This document shows positions 1-11,508 of a DNA stretch of 64,000 bases, piece by piece. Each line of letters starts with the position of its first letter. The first letter of the stretch is position 1. The notes beneath the pieces are model-generated. The model was not told the DNA's origin, made no database searches, and saw nothing but the letters and a program-made list of their open reading frames with translations. Position numbers and translations under genes: made by a program. Source of the stretch: Beroe forskalii (lineage: Eukaryota > Ctenophora > Nuda > Beroida > Beroidae); assembly GCA_011033025.1 (NCBI GenBank), contig WFMF01000029.1:372001-436000 (forward strand), in the 5' to 3' direction.

Positions 1-140
1 AGTCATTTCATGGCGAAAACTCATATTTTATGACAATGAAACAATGCTCTTTTGTGGTACCTACAAGATAAACTGCGGTGTTCTTTAGTGAAAAACCAAT
101 TTCTTCAACGAAACCTTCAGTTATAAGTATCGAATTGAAC

Positions 141-190
141 CATGAATTATACGTCGAATTATACGTCGAATTATACGTCGAATTAAACCT
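141..190 (+). repeat. 12-bp tandem repeat in a TECPR2 intron
   Basis: GAATTATACGTC-like units repeat about four times just upstream of the acceptor of exon 206-321. The short ORF across it (ELYVELYV) is a repeat artefact. Confidence 0.7.
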
Positions 191-205
191 CGAATATCAT
201 TTCAG

Positions 206-3200
206 CCGGATAAGATCTCGCTCTCCTCCTCAAGACACAGTCTCACTGTACAGTTACAACTCCACTACATGTGAAGAAGAGGATGAGGTTATTGCTGTCA
301 GCATTCGGAAGAAGAAACGAAGTGAGTTCAGCTGATATTCGCAACTTTTAGCTGATTCAAATCCCCTCCCCCAATCCCCCATATCATGACTTTAAAACGT
401 AATACTATTTGGATAAATTTGAGCATTCCCGTGGGCACGCCTGTAGGTTGAATGCTCCTTTTTCAACTCATATATTTTCAGAAGCAAAGAAGAGCAAATC
501 CCCGTGCAGTGATGAAATATCGGTTTCTTCGCGTGAAATAATCCTAGAAATGGACACAACTCCTCCTATCACACTGGGCAGTAGTCCTGTTGCTATGGTA
601 ACCAGTCCTGTTGCTATAGAAACTAGTCCTGTTACTATGGACACAATCCCAGTTGCTATAGAAACAATCCCTGTTGCTATAGAAACAATCCCCGTTGCTA
701 TGGAAACAGGAAATGCTCCCATAGATACAACTTCTGTGTCCGAAAAAGTCGGTGCTATAACCATGGACGCTGATACAATTCCAATTGGCACGAACTCAAT
801 TCCCTTAGAAAAAACTGACTCGTTGCCCATAGAAACGGACTCTATCCCCATAGAAACTGACTCTTTCCCTATAGAAACGGACTCTTTCCCCAAAGATACG
901 GACTCTATCCCTATAGAAACGGACTCTATCCTCAATCGAAGGAGACTCCCTATTCCCAGCACTTGAGGCCGAGCCACTGACCCTAACCACCTCCTTTGAT
1001 TTCTCCGAAGCAAGGACGCCTGTTGTTCAGAGCAGCATGGTCACTGCTTGGGATCACCAAACAGCAGTTTCTGATGATATCCCAGACGAGGTTAAGGAAC
1101 CTGAATCTCAGTCGTTTCCAGATACCAGCTCTACGTCTCTTGCTTCTGTCCCGGTTCAGGATGTAGTTTCTAGTCAGAATGATCCCTCTCTTGCACTCCC
1201 TTCCCCCAACCCCATCTCTGTATCTGGAATAACTCCTGTTCCCTCTTCTGATCCCTCTTCTGAACCAGAAAACACCAGCAACCCTACGATTATCGATCCC
1301 TCCCTCCCTCACCCTAGCTCCATAAGTCGTGCTACACGGACTATTGGTACTGACGTGCAGAACACTCCTCCTGTCTCCTTCAAATACCCGTCAGAGGGTG
1401 ATGAATCAGCAGTGCAGCATGGCACAGAGCCAGGATCTTGTCCCAAATCAGAGCCAGAATCTGGTCCCAAGTCTGGTGGGAAGCAGCAGTAAAATCTGGC
1501 CCAGAGCCAGAATCTGGCTCTAAATCTGGTGAAGAAGCAGTGAAGCCTGTTGTAGAGTTAGAACCTTGTCCTAAATCTGGTGGGGAAGCAGCAGTAAAAT
1601 TTGGCCGTGAGCCAGGATCTGGTAGTGATTGTAAAGAAAGTGGAGTGATGCCGGAGGAAACTGCTCAAACAACATCTCACGATGACCTGAAGGAGACTCC
1701 ATCACCGGGTGAGTTTTACTTCCTATCCTTTAAACCCTACCATTTTATAGCCTTTACCCTAATTCTAATGCTTTACCTTTAACCTCGCGCTTAAAAAAGG
1801 AGTAAATAAAATCAATTTGTCAGAATTAAGAATTTGAGCATGAGGACTATTACTTCAGGTAAAGATTTGGTTTCAGACTCCAGTCAAACAGACGACACTC
1901 CATTCCGGGATCTCAACACAGAACCTGATCTAGTCCCCTACTCCCTAACTGACTCCAACACAACCAGACGAGACTCTCACACCAATAGCACCAGCTCAAA
2001 AACCAGAAGATCCAGCTCTAAGACTTCGCAAAGCTCTGACTCCAAAGACGCGGGTATAACCAACAAGGCGCCTCCGAGTCTGGATGTTGGTAAGATCTTA
2101 TTTCCCGGATATGGTCGCTATTAAATAAGAGTCGCAAAGTTCAACATTCGGAGAATGTTCTATCTATCAGGACATGATGTCGTACGACGACGAAATTAAT
2201 TGTATAGAACACCATATTTTATCATGAAAAAGAAACAACAATCGAGTTATAGATTAACTCACTCACTCTTCCCATACCTATCGTAGGTAAGATTCTCAAT
2301 GACCTGGACACGTTGGATGTGGGGGTTCTGACTCTGGATAATCTGGGTATTCCTGATCCGAGGCAGTATTTCAATGAGGAGGACGAGGATCCTTATGATA
2401 GCAGTTCTAGCGAGGTTTGTAGTTTGAAACCACTGGGGAAATGAGAAAATGGGTTTTGTTTTTGAGGAATAGGGGTTTGTTTTGGGGAATGGGGTTTGTT
2501 TCGAGGAGGTCGAGGGTCGAGGATCCTTATGATAGCAGTTCTAGCGAGGTTTATTTTTGGGGAGATGGAGTTTGTTTTGGGATTAGGTTTTGCTTTGGGG
2601 GAATGGAGTTTGTTTTGGGGATGGGGGAAATAAGTCATGAGGTGATGTTTTTGAGGATGTTTTGTGACTGGTTTGTAGATTTAAACCATACAAGAAACCC
2701 ATTATTTCCCCAGGACCCAGACATCACAACCAACTCTTTGAACACCAAGGATGGAAGTAAGATGCGAGGAGGAATGTTGGGTGACATTGGAGAGGAATCT
2801 CTGTCAGGAAAACTCCTGAAATACGACACGCTGGCAGTCAGGGATGTGTCTATTACGGAGATGAGTGATATCTACTCTACAAAGTCTTTCTCTGAATCTA
2901 CTGCTGATTTTGGTAAGGATCTGGCCGTGAATTGTGACGCTCAGAAATAATATTTTCAGTGTTTGGAGGCAAAAGTTTTACAATTTGCTAGTTGAGTTAA
3001 TGAATCATCATATGATTAAGTTTTTTGACTGTAATATTTGCCAGTACAAAACCAACTTTTCTGTACAATCTCTAAAGAGACCAAAATTATCCTCAGATGA
3101 TTTTAGCACCTTTCCATCCTTCACACTCAGCTGATGACAATAATCACATGATTTTTGAAAATCCCTGATATTACATGATTTTCGTAATTTCCCGATTTTT

Positions 3201-6200
3201 AAACTTCTCGTATCATTCAACATTTTCAACATTTCAAAATCCCCAGACGATTTCGAGCGGCGTCCGTCCGTTGACCTGGGTGAAGATCCTTTGAGCAGCG
3301 ATACCCGGTACTCCCCTATCCCTCCCAACCTGACGTCACGTGACAGAAAGACGTCACGTGACTTCCTCAAACCACGTGACAGGTCACGTGACAGGACCGT
3401 GTCACGGAGCAGGAAGTCACGTGTTCCGAGTGGCCGGGTAAACAGTTGCGCGAGTGATGTGCCTGGGAAGAACTTTGTTACTGATGACAGTTGGGTGGAG
3501 CTGAGAGGTGAGAGTTTTATCTGGGATTTGAAAGATATTTCCTTGTGTTTTGAAATGTTCGACGCACGCACTAGCACTGATATTACGTGGTTTGACCACT
3601 TGTAGCAGAAGATCCTGCGCCGCGCTGGGGTTTCTTGCAGATTCTCCCAATTCTAATTCTAATTCTAATTCTAATTCTAATTCTAATTCTAATTCTAATT
3701 CTAATTCTAATTCTAATTCTAATTCTAATTCTAATTCTAATTTCTAATTCCAATTCTAATTCTAATCCCACTCCCCCTCCCAGGTCCGACCCTGTCCCGT
3801 ATGTACGTTACCATATCCAGTCTGGCCGTGTGGGAGGGGCAAATTAGGGAGCATATCCGTGTCAGATTCAGGGGGAGTGGTGTGGGGAGTGTCTTCTAAC
3901 AGGAGGGCTGTAGTGAGGTTAGTGTCTACTACTCCCCCCACACCCGGGGTCACTCCCTCGCGTGGGAACGAGTGGGAGGGGGCAAATTAGGGAGCATATC
4001 AGTGTCAGACTCAGGGGGAGTAGTTTGGGGAGTGTCTTCCAACAGGAGGGCTGTAGTGAGGTTAGGGTTTCAATAAAATGCTCTTAGATAAGATAAAATT
4101 TGCTTTTAACGAACCGTTTACCCTCTCTCCTTTCAACCCATTTACCCTCCCCTTTTCAACCACTTCATCCCCCCCCCTTTCAACCCCTCTACCTCCTCCT
4201 CCCCCTTTTCAATCCTCTTTCAACCCCTTTACGCTCTCCTCTTTAAACCCCTTCACCCCCTTTTGAACCCCTTTACCCTCCCCTTTCAACTCCTTTCCTC
4301 CTCCTTTTCAACCCCTTTACCCCATTTCAACCCCTTAACCTCTCGCTTCTTTACCCCTTGTCATCCCTTTACCCTCTCCCCTTTCTACCGTCTCTCTTTT
4401 CTTCCCCTCATCTCTTTTATCCCATTTACCCTCATCTTTTTCAATCCCTCCTACCTTTCCTCTCAACTCCTTTACCACCTCCTTTTCAACCCCTTTATCC
4501 TCCCCCCTTTTCAACCCCTTCGCCCTCCCCAGACTTGGTATTTGCCGTGGTAAACCCCACGGGACAGACTGGAGTGAGATGATGTTGGAAGCGACCACTG
4601 TTACAGCTGAGGATGAGGCTGTGTGGTTACTTGTCTCTCACGCCGGAGGGGGAGGGAATAAACCCGGTCAGAAGTTGTATTTCCGGGGAGGCGTGACATG
4701 CGAGGAACCGCAGGTGAGGGTTATATGTGACATGCGAGGAGCCGCAGGTGAGTGTTATAATACAATGAACCGCAGGTGAGGGTTATATGTGACATGCGAG
4801 CCGTAGGGTTAAGGTGACAACAGGTAGAAAATGTGATCAATAAAGACCCTTCATGAGCCGCAGGTGAGGGTTATAGAGACGAAAAAAAGTGAAACCATCC
4901 AAACTGGGGTGAGGGGTTCTATGTTACAACTTTTCGACCTGTTGCTTCCAACCTATGACGTTGGAAGTCACATATTATACAATGCGTAAATTCCCCTTTT
5001 CTCCACTCTCCAAGCCCCTAAACCCCCTTCACTCCAGGGAGAGAAATGGCAGCCGGTAGCCACTCAGAACCTCATCCTGACCTCCATCTCGGTCTACAAC
5101 TCCATCCTTTGGGGTGTTACAGACTCCAGTAAACTGGTAGTGAGGCACGGTATTACCCCAGAGAACAGGATGGGGAATAGTTGGCATGTTCTGCCGGTTA
5201 ATAATGTCAAGGAGTGCCATGTGGGACGAGATTTAGAGGTGAGTGATTTAGAGGGATTATAGAGGGATTGATTTAGAGGTAAGTCTTGTTATGTCCCAGC
5301 GTCTTCTATTCCATCCTCAATCCTTTCAGAGGACGTTCTCAGAACTTATACGTCACTTTCCCAGCCCCATCCCCTCCCCCATCCCCATTATCCCTTTCTC
5401 CCCTAGGTGGGATGGGTATGAGACTATGAGAGCACTATCTTTACTGATCCCCTTCTAATACTTCTTACCAAACCTTACAGCCGTCCTTACGATACGGCTG
5501 GTATCGTACACTTCTAATGCGGGGTGACGTTTTAACCCCTCAAACCCCTGACCCCTCAAACCCCTGATACCCTCAAACCCCTAACTTCCCTCAGGTCGGA
5601 TGGGTGGTAGACACAGCGGGTATCGTACACTTCCAATGCGGTGTGACGTTTTAACCCCTCAAACCCCTAACCCCCCCAAACTCATGACCCCTCAAACCTC
5701 TGACCTCTACAACCCCTGACCCCTCAAACCCCTGACCCCTCAAACCCTGACCTCTAAAACTCCCAACCATTCAAACCCCTGACGGCCTGACCCCTCAAAC
5801 CCCCAACCCCTCAGGTTGGATGGGTGGTAGACACAGCTGGTATCGTACACTTCCAATGCGGGGTAACGGCATCTCGACCAAGGGGTTCCAACCTCTGGTG
5901 GCAGGTTGGTGGCATTATTTGGTTTGATATCGGTGGCGTATTACAGGGGCGTGTCGAACTCCTACGTGCGCGGCTTTTTCATGCGCGGCGTAATTAACAG
6001 CCAGTGAGCCGCGCACGATTACGCTGCGCATGAAAAATCCGCGCACTTATAGGAGTTCAACACGCCACCGTTAGCTTATCTGCTCATCAATATGATCTCG
6101 AAAACTTCTTGTCATTGACAAATCTGCGCGCGTGAAATCAAAACCTTATCACAATTTCTCTTTAATCATAAAATACTGTCTGTATTAAACCCGCGATTTG

Positions 6201-9200
6201 TTTTTTATTTTAAATATTTTTTTAAATTTTTCATTAGTTTATTTTTTATTATTTATTTTCTTTATTTTTTCTCTTAAACCCGCGATATTTAACAGGTGAG
6301 TATGAGCGAGCAGCTGGAAAACAACTTCGTGACTCACACAGTGGGACTCTTTTCAATGAGACGCAGATCTCTGGACGTCAAACAGGTGGGGGACTTGTAT
6401 CATTCCTTAGCTGCGTGTTTTCAATGAAGTCTGAAACTTTGCACAGTGGTTATATGAGGGTCAAAGTATCGGAAAATCGAATTACCTTACAATTACTTGT
6501 TCTAACTAATTGTAAGGTGATGGGTGACGCGTCACGATTAGTTACAACACGTGACGCGTGACGTGACGCGTCATGTCTCGATAAACTGGTGTCCTAAATT
6601 GACCATTATATCTCACCATTCCAGCTTCTATTACGACCCTACACTACCCTGTACCACCCTGTACCACCCTGCACCACCCTGCACCACCCTGTACCACTCT
6701 GTACCCTGTACCACCCTGCATTACTCTGAAACCACCTTGTACCAACCTTGCACCAGCCTGCACCACCTTGCACCCTGTACCACCCTGCACACCCTGTACC
6801 ACCCTGTACCACCCTACAACACTTCACTTCCAGGTGTGCACATCACGGGAGGGCGGCGTGTGGTTGCTAAGCAACTACGCGACCCTGCACCGGCGTTACG
6901 GCGTGGTATCCGGACACAACTGGGCGAGCATTTCCCGTACGGTGATGGGCGGGCGCTGCGAGCAGTGGGCGTGTCTAGCTGGCCAGGGGGCCTATCCGGA
7001 GCTGATGGGGCCTGTCTGGGGTCTCTCAGGTGGGTGTTCGGATTATTATGTTTTGTTACTATTGTTATTTCTCAAGTTGTTCATTATTAAGAATTTAATT
7101 TAACGAATGGTCTTCAGTATTCATTTAAAACTTAACGTAAATGGATAATATTAATCCACTCAGTGTTCAGAAATAGGCTCTATAGGTAATTTTGACACCA
7201 TTATCATGTTTCACATCATCAGGTGCGGCTGACATCGTGTGTTTCTCCCGTTCCTCTGCCCCTATCGTCCTCAACTGCCCCTCCACCACTCGAATAGTCC
7301 ACATTGCAGCTACTCTGGATGTGCTGTGGGTGCTGGATCACACTGGACAGGTGGGATGGGGAATAAAAGACTCAACTCTTTCGTGCGCGGCGTATAACAA
7401 GCACGCGTTGTGCTGAATGCTGCGCGCAAATGTACTTTATGCGGCGCGTGGTAGCGCACAAATGTACTTTCCATTCCAAGGCATATTAACTTAAAGCACC
7501 ACTGCGCGGCGTAAAAAGCAGAACAGATAACCTGCCATTGACCAAAAACCCAAACAGATGCCCAACCTGTCATTGGCATTTGACCCCCAGATATTTGTGC
7601 GAGGAGGAGTGAGTAGAGAGAATGTGGCTGGAAGAATGTGGGAGAGTCTGAACATGACGCAGCTCAGTGGTGTCACTCTCAAGAGGATATCCTGCTCTGA
7701 TAGCGGTTAGTACTGAAAACTGCTGTTGACACCACTTAATTCAGGTGTTTGAGCTGTTGACACCACTTTGTTTGGGCTGTTGGCACCACTTTGTTCGTGT
7801 GTTTGAGCTGTTGACACCACTTTGTTCAGGTTTTTGGGCTGTTGAAACCACTTTGTTCATATGTTTGACTATTTGTGCTGTTGACACCACTTTGTACGTG
7901 TGTTTGAGCTGTTGACACCACTTTTTTCAGGTTTTTGGGCTGTTGACACCACTTTGTTCAGGTGTTTGAGCTGTTGACACCACTTTGTTCAGGTGTTTGA
8001 GCTGTTGACACCACTTTGTTCAGGTGTTTGGGCCGTTGACACCACTTTGTTCAGGTGTTTGGGCTGTTGACACCACTTTTTTCAGGTTTTTGGGCTGTTG
8101 ACACCACTTTGTTCAGGTGTTTGAGCTGTTGACACCACTTTGTTCAGGTGTTTGAGCTGTTGACACCACTTTGTTCAGGTGTTTGGGCTGTTGACACCAC
8201 TTTGTTCAGGTGTTTGAGCTGTTGACACCACTTTGTTCAGGTGTTTGAGCTGTTGACACCACTTTGTTCAGGTGTTTGGGCTGTTGACACCACTTTGTTC
8301 AGGTGTTTGGGCTGTTGACACCACTTTGTTCAGGTGTTTGAGCTGTTGACACCACTTTGTTCGTGTGTTTGAGCTGTTGACACCACTTTGTTCAGGTGTT
8401 TGAGCTCTTGACACCACTTTGTTCAGGTGTTTGAGCTGTTGACACCACTTTGTTCAGGTGTTTGGGCTGTTGACACCACTTTGTTCGTGTGTTTGAGCTG
8501 TTGACACCACTTTGTTCAGGTGTTTGAGCTGCTGACACCACTTTGTTCAGGTGTTTGAGCTGTTGACACCACTTTGTTCAGGTGTTTGAGCTGTTGACAC
8601 CACTTTGTTCAGCTGTTTGAGCTGTTGACACCACTTTGTTCATTTTTTGAGCTGTTGACACCACTTTGTTCAGGTTTTTGGGCTGTTGACACCTCTTTGC
8701 TCATGTGTTTGAACTTTTGACACCACTTTGTTCATGTGTTTGAACTGTTGACACCACTTTGTCCAAGTGTTTGGGCTGTTGACACCACTTTGTTCAGGTG
8801 TTTGGGCTGTTGACACCACTGGACGGGTCTGGTTCCGGACAGGACTCTCAGGTGGACAGGACACAGTACAAGCGTGGCTCTCCGTGCATCAGCCAGCCTC
8901 CGACTCCCCTAAGTTCCGAGACATCACCGCAGCAACCGGTGGCTCAGTTTGGGGCGTTGACACCAGGAACGCAGTTTACGTTCGTACTGGTGTCACTTCC
9001 GCCCTGCCCGTGGGAGTGTCATGGGAACACGTGCCGGGTATCCAGTGCATGCACGTGTGTGCGGACCAGTGTGGAGCTTTGGGGGTGTCAACCTCGCATC
9101 ACGTGGTGTTCAGGTTGGTGGAGACGCATAGGACGAAAATGCGGAAAATGAAATGCCCATATTGGGATAAAATCAACTTTGTAGAAATTCAAAGGGCACA

Positions 9201-10021
9201 ATATCATCAAGTTTCATGAAAATCGGAAAGTGGGAAATGCATAAAAGATACCTACTGGGGCCTAAAAATCGTTTAATTTTAAAATCCTATTCCTTATCAT
9301 CTGGGTCTCCGCTAGGTACGGGGTAGGACCAGGGCTACCAGCTGGTAACTACTGGAGGAAGATACCAGGACCACCCCCGGACGGGAGCACCAGTTTACTG
9401 ACTGTTCTACAGGACGGGGGCCTATGGTGCGCTAGCAACAGGTACAGGGTGGTTTGTGTTTTAATTTAATGTTTTGTGTGACATTGATATGTTAACAAGT
9501 TGCTAACACGTTGTTAACACGTTGCTAACACGTTGCTAACACGTCGCTTACACGTTGCTAATGCGTTGCTTACACGTTGCTAAGACGTTGCTAACACGTT
9601 GTTAACACGTTGTTAACACGTTGCTTACACATTGCTAACATGTTACTAACACGTTGCTAACACGTTGTTAACACGTTGCTAACACGTTGTTAACACGTTG
9701 CTAACGCGTTGCTTACACGTTGCTAAGACGTTGCTTACACGTTGTTAACACGTTGCTAATGCAAACGCGTTGCTTACACGTTGCTAACACGTTGTTAACA
9801 CGTTGCTAACACGTTATTAACACGTTGCCTACACGTTGCTAACACGTTGTTAACACGCTGCTAACACGTTGCTAACACGTTGCTAATGCTAACACGTTGC
9901 TAACACGTTCTTAACACGTTGTCATGTTCTCAGGACTGGGCTACTCTACAGACGTCGGGTAAAGACGCTCCACTCTCAGGACGACACTACTCAAATTGAC
10001 GACGAGTGGGAGGTCCTCTGA
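206..10021 (+). CDS. TECPR2: TECPR2 orthologue, 3' two thirds (multi-exon, 5' end outside window)
   Basis: Tectonin beta-propeller repeat protein 2. In the family it binds Atg8/LC3 proteins and supports ER exit and autophagy. Exons read: 206-321, 482-1708, 1859-2089, 2287-2414, 2714-2912, 3247-3507, 3784-3829 (tentative), 4533-4713, 5038-5238, 5815-5904, 6296-6385, 6834-7029, 7223-7350, 7591-7705, 8798-9113, 9316-9441, 9934-10021. Phases agree across junctions apart from two frame breaks in exon 482-1708. The first half is a Ser/Thr/Pro/Glu-rich linker. From 4533 on come about nine tectonin repeats of the form VWxVDxxGxVxxRxG, for example VWAVDTTGRVWFRTG in exon 8798-9113. The protein ends IDDEWEVL-stop, matching the C-terminal LIR (WEVI) I recall in vertebrate TECPR2. 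The N-terminal WD40 part must lie left of the window. TECPR1 is less likely: no dysferlin or PH segment is seen and the terminal LIR fits TECPR2. Confidence 0.88.
560..950 (+). repeat. coding 21-bp minisatellite in the TECPR2 linker
   Basis: Inside exon 482-1708 two related runs of 7-residue units are seen: PVAIETS-type units at about 583-705 and DSIPIET-type units at about 817-935. The 21-bp period keeps frame, so this is a translated degenerate tandem repeat. A further Pro/Lys/Ser/Gly/Glu repeat (PKSGGEAAVK-like) follows at about 1430-1620. Confidence 0.75.
2425..2600 (+). repeat. GT-rich intronic repeat with a copied exon end
   Basis: Units like GGGGTTTGTTTTGGGGAATG recur through this intron. 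Within them 2514-2554 is a near copy of the end of exon 2287-2414 (GAGGATCCTTATGATAGC to AGCGAGGTTT), including the donor. It is one of several partial exon duplications in this gene. Confidence 0.7.
3649..3770 (+). repeat. AATTCT hexanucleotide microsatellite
   Basis: About 20 near-perfect copies of AATTCT in a TECPR2 intron. Because six is a multiple of three, all frames stay open and give artefactual (NS)n and (IL)n reading frames. Confidence 0.95.
3830..4066 (+). repeat. tandem duplication, unit about 143 bp
   Basis: The block starting GTGGGAGGGGCAAATTAGGG at 3830 is repeated from about 3973 with few differences, through CAGGAGGGCTGTAGTGAGG. The first copy begins at the putative donor of tentative exon 3784-3829, so this duplication also starts at a splice junction. 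Confidence 0.75.
4110..4530 (+). repeat. pyrimidine-rich minisatellite before a TECPR2 acceptor
   Basis: Degenerate units like TTTCAACCCCTTTACCCTCC run up to the acceptor CTCCCCAG of exon 4533-4713. The array effectively forms a polypyrimidine tract more than 400 bases long. ORFs here are low-complexity artefacts. Confidence 0.85.
4694..4880 (+). repeat. tandem copies of a TECPR2 splice donor
   Basis: The last bases of exon 4533-4713 plus its donor (GACATGCGAGGAACCGCAG, then GTGAGGGTTATATGT) are repeated with a period of about 34-37 bp, with further degraded copies to about 4870. At least four CCGCAG/GTGAG donor-like junctions are present; the one at 4713 keeps phase 0 with exon 5038-5238. 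Confidence 0.8.
5450..5814 (+). repeat. duplicated exon starts plus CCCCTGACCCCTCAAA minisatellite
   Basis: Exon 5815-5904 begins GTTGGATGGGTGGTAGAC. The same acceptor and exon start recur at 5595-5652 and, degraded, at about 5480-5535. Each truncated copy stops after the Cys-Gly-Val-Thr codons and runs into repeats of CCCCTGACCCCTCAAA. Only the copy at 5815 continues to a usable donor in phase 0, so the others are ghost exons. Confidence 0.8.
5942..6070. mobile_element. palindromic MITE, copy 1
   Basis: Ends GGGGCGTGTCGAACT and AGTTCAACACGCCACC are inverted. The inner arms GCGCGGCTTTTTCATGCGCG and CGCGCATGAAAAA are also inverted around CAGCCAGTGAGCC, so nearly the whole of about 125 bp can fold as one hairpin. 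A second copy lies at 10790-10912. No ORF; non-autonomous DNA element in a TECPR2 intron. Confidence 0.75.
6640..6826 (+). repeat. TACCACCCTG/CACCACCCTG minisatellite
   Basis: Units of 10 bases with C/T variation fill the end of the intron before the acceptor CACTTCCAG of exon 6834-7029. ORFs on both strands across it are artefacts. Confidence 0.9.
7735..8797 (+). repeat. 31-bp minisatellite derived from a TECPR2 3' splice site
   Basis: About 34 copies of GTGTTTGAGCTGTTGACACC plus ACTTTGTTCAG. The unit equals the last 7-8 intron bases (TTGTTCAG) joined to the first bases of exon 8798-9113 (GTGTTTGGGCTGTTGACACC). Every copy therefore carries an AG acceptor and the start of the exon. The true exon is the last copy, where ACTTTG becomes ACTGGACGG and the tectonin frame continues. 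Confidence 0.95.
8798..9113 (+). CDS. TECPR2: TECPR2 exon with two consecutive tectonin repeats
   Basis: Phase 1 in, phase 2 out. It encodes VWAVDTTGRVWFRTG, then about 45 residues later VWGVDTRNAVYVRTGV, then the start of a third repeat (GALGVSTSHHVVFR) that is completed by the exon at 9316 (YGVGPGLPAGNYWRKI). These are the best preserved tectonin blades in the gene. The first 24 bases of this exon, together with its acceptor, have been amplified upstream into the 31-bp minisatellite at 7735-8797. Confidence 0.85.
9490..9925 (+). repeat. TAACACGTTGC minisatellite in the last TECPR2 intron
   Basis: About 40 copies of an 11-bp unit with T/C and A/T variants, ending just before the last acceptor (GTTCTCAG at 9933). 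No coding content. Confidence 0.95.
9934..10021 (+). CDS. TECPR2: TECPR2 terminal exon with C-terminal LIR motif
   Basis: Acceptor is the TTCTCAG just before 9934; one base completes an Arg codon left by the exon ending at 9441. The 28 residues finish the last tectonin strand (TGLLYRRRV) and end in an acidic run, DDTTQIDDEWEVL, then TGA at 10019-10021. W-x-x-L/I preceded by acidic residues is the Atg8-interacting consensus (established knowledge). Having it as the very last residues is the diagnostic TECPR2 feature. Confidence 0.85.
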
Positions 10022-10789
10022 AACAGGGTGGATCCAGGGTGGGAAAAGTGGGGGTTGCAACCCCTTCAAAACCCCATTGTAGATCCACCCCTGCTCTGAA
10101 AAAGGGCCCTGATTTACATCTTATGTTCTATCGGCTGGATGAGTGATGTTCCCCAGCCTTCAGTGATGTGCCTTCTACTCTGCTAGTTTGGTCAGTGGTC
10201 ATCGGACGTTAGCCTCAGCTTAACTCCTCGAAGCTTCCTCGCTGGGTCCCCGGAGGCAAACTCCTGCTGGTTCATGAGCCAGCGCCCAGCAGGCTGGCTC
10301 ATGAACCCCAAGGCCTCCCCATTGATGTGCCTCGCTCCGGTGATTTCCTTCGAGTGTCGGCCGTATATTTATGTTCTAAGGATACTGTAATACTGTTCCC
10401 TTCTTTCTTGTAGATGAGCTGGGAATAGCAATGCTTTCAGTCATTAGTGGGCCAGGGATTCTCACAAACTGTACTGACTTTGTGTTACTGTTATTGGAAG
10501 ATAAGAAAACTATTGTGTGACTATTGTGTGTGACCAAAAGTACAAGCTAGAATTATTAAAGGTGAATTCCCTTTGGTGGGCAACAAATTGCCCCAAGTTG
10601 TTCACCTTTCTTCGGTGTTTTGTTCAGACCCTCAATCAGATAAATTGGATTGTAATTGAAATTGAATCGTTTATTTTGATTATTTAATGTGTTTGTGATT
10701 ATACATTGATTAATTTGAGTGGAATTTATTTTTCTCTGTTTGACCAGGTATGGCTACTTTTTGGACAAGGTTTGTTTTTTAATAGGGGC
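10022..10789. other. intergenic, no gene seen
   Basis: 3' flank of TECPR2. I see no coding exon and no clear structural RNA. A short inverted pair (GCTGGTTCATGAGCCAGC-like) lies near 10265-10310. Confidence 0.5.
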
Positions 10790-10912
10790 GTGTCGAACTT
10801 TAATGTGCGCGGCTTTTTCATGCGCGACTCACTCCAGCCAGTGAGCCGCGCACGATTACGCCGCGCATGAAAAAGACTCGCACGTAGAAGTTCGACACGC
10901 CACCGTAAGTTT
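10790..10912. mobile_element. palindromic MITE, copy 2
   Basis: Same family as 5942-6070: ends GGGGCGTGTCGAACTTTA and GAAGTTCGACACGCCACC, inner arms GCGCGGCTTTTTCATGCGCG and CCGCGCATGAAAAA, loop CAGCCAGTGAGCC. It lies between TECPR2 and GOLGA5. The two copies differ by small indels, so they are separate insertions rather than a recent local duplication. Confidence 0.75.
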
Positions 10913-11357
10913 GTATGTGATACATTTTTAAGATGTTGAGTTTTCGAAGGTTTTACTTCCATTATTTTACTCAAAATCAAATGATTATCTTATCTAAACT
11001 TCAAGTTCACATGTTTTAAATTTACGTTTGTTAACATTCGAAATTTTGAAAGTAGAAATATTGTGATTTGGTTTCTTGAAACTGATTTGGTTCAAATGAA
11101 TATGTGCTTTTAATTGATCATCTTAATCATAAGCTAAACAAAAAATCATGAAGGCAGTAATTACTAATTTATGTTCGATAATTCGTTTGGAGGTCTACCA
11201 CAATAAAAAACTAAAACATGCCAGAACTATTCAAATCATGCCAGTGTGAATGAAAGTGACAGTTCGAACTACAGTTTTGCGTCCGCGGTTTAAGTTCGTG
11301 CGGCGCACACAAAATTAAAAATGCAATTTAAACTGTCACCGTGATCCCAAAACACAT

Positions 11358-11508
11358 GGATCGATCGAAAGATCTGATTCTGTCGAAAGAATGCGTATTG
11401 CGCGAACTTCAACAAAAATTTCATGAAAAGCAACTTAAATTTACATTTAATTTTACAGCATTTCGCGCGCACTGTAATTTGCGCGGATCTTTCGATCGAT
11501 CCACGTGC
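11358..11508. repeat. inverted repeat, 18-20 bp arms
   Basis: TGGATCGATCGAAAGATC at 11358-11375 pairs with GATCTTTCGATCGATCCA near 11489-11506. The intervening roughly 115 bases include ACTTCAACAAAAATTTCATG and GCGCGC stretches. It could be a small TIR element; no target duplication was identified. Confidence 0.55.

Noticed and set aside
468-1312. Antisense ORFs opposite the TECPR2 linker exon
   Set aside because: Shadows of the 21-bp coding repeat and compositional bias on the coding strand.
3550-3771. (NS)n, (IL)n and (RI)n ORFs
   Set aside because: Hexanucleotide microsatellite read in all frames.
7735-8797. CRISPR-like appearance of regularly spaced repeats
   Set aside because: Head-to-tail units without unique spacers, in a eukaryotic intron; a minisatellite.
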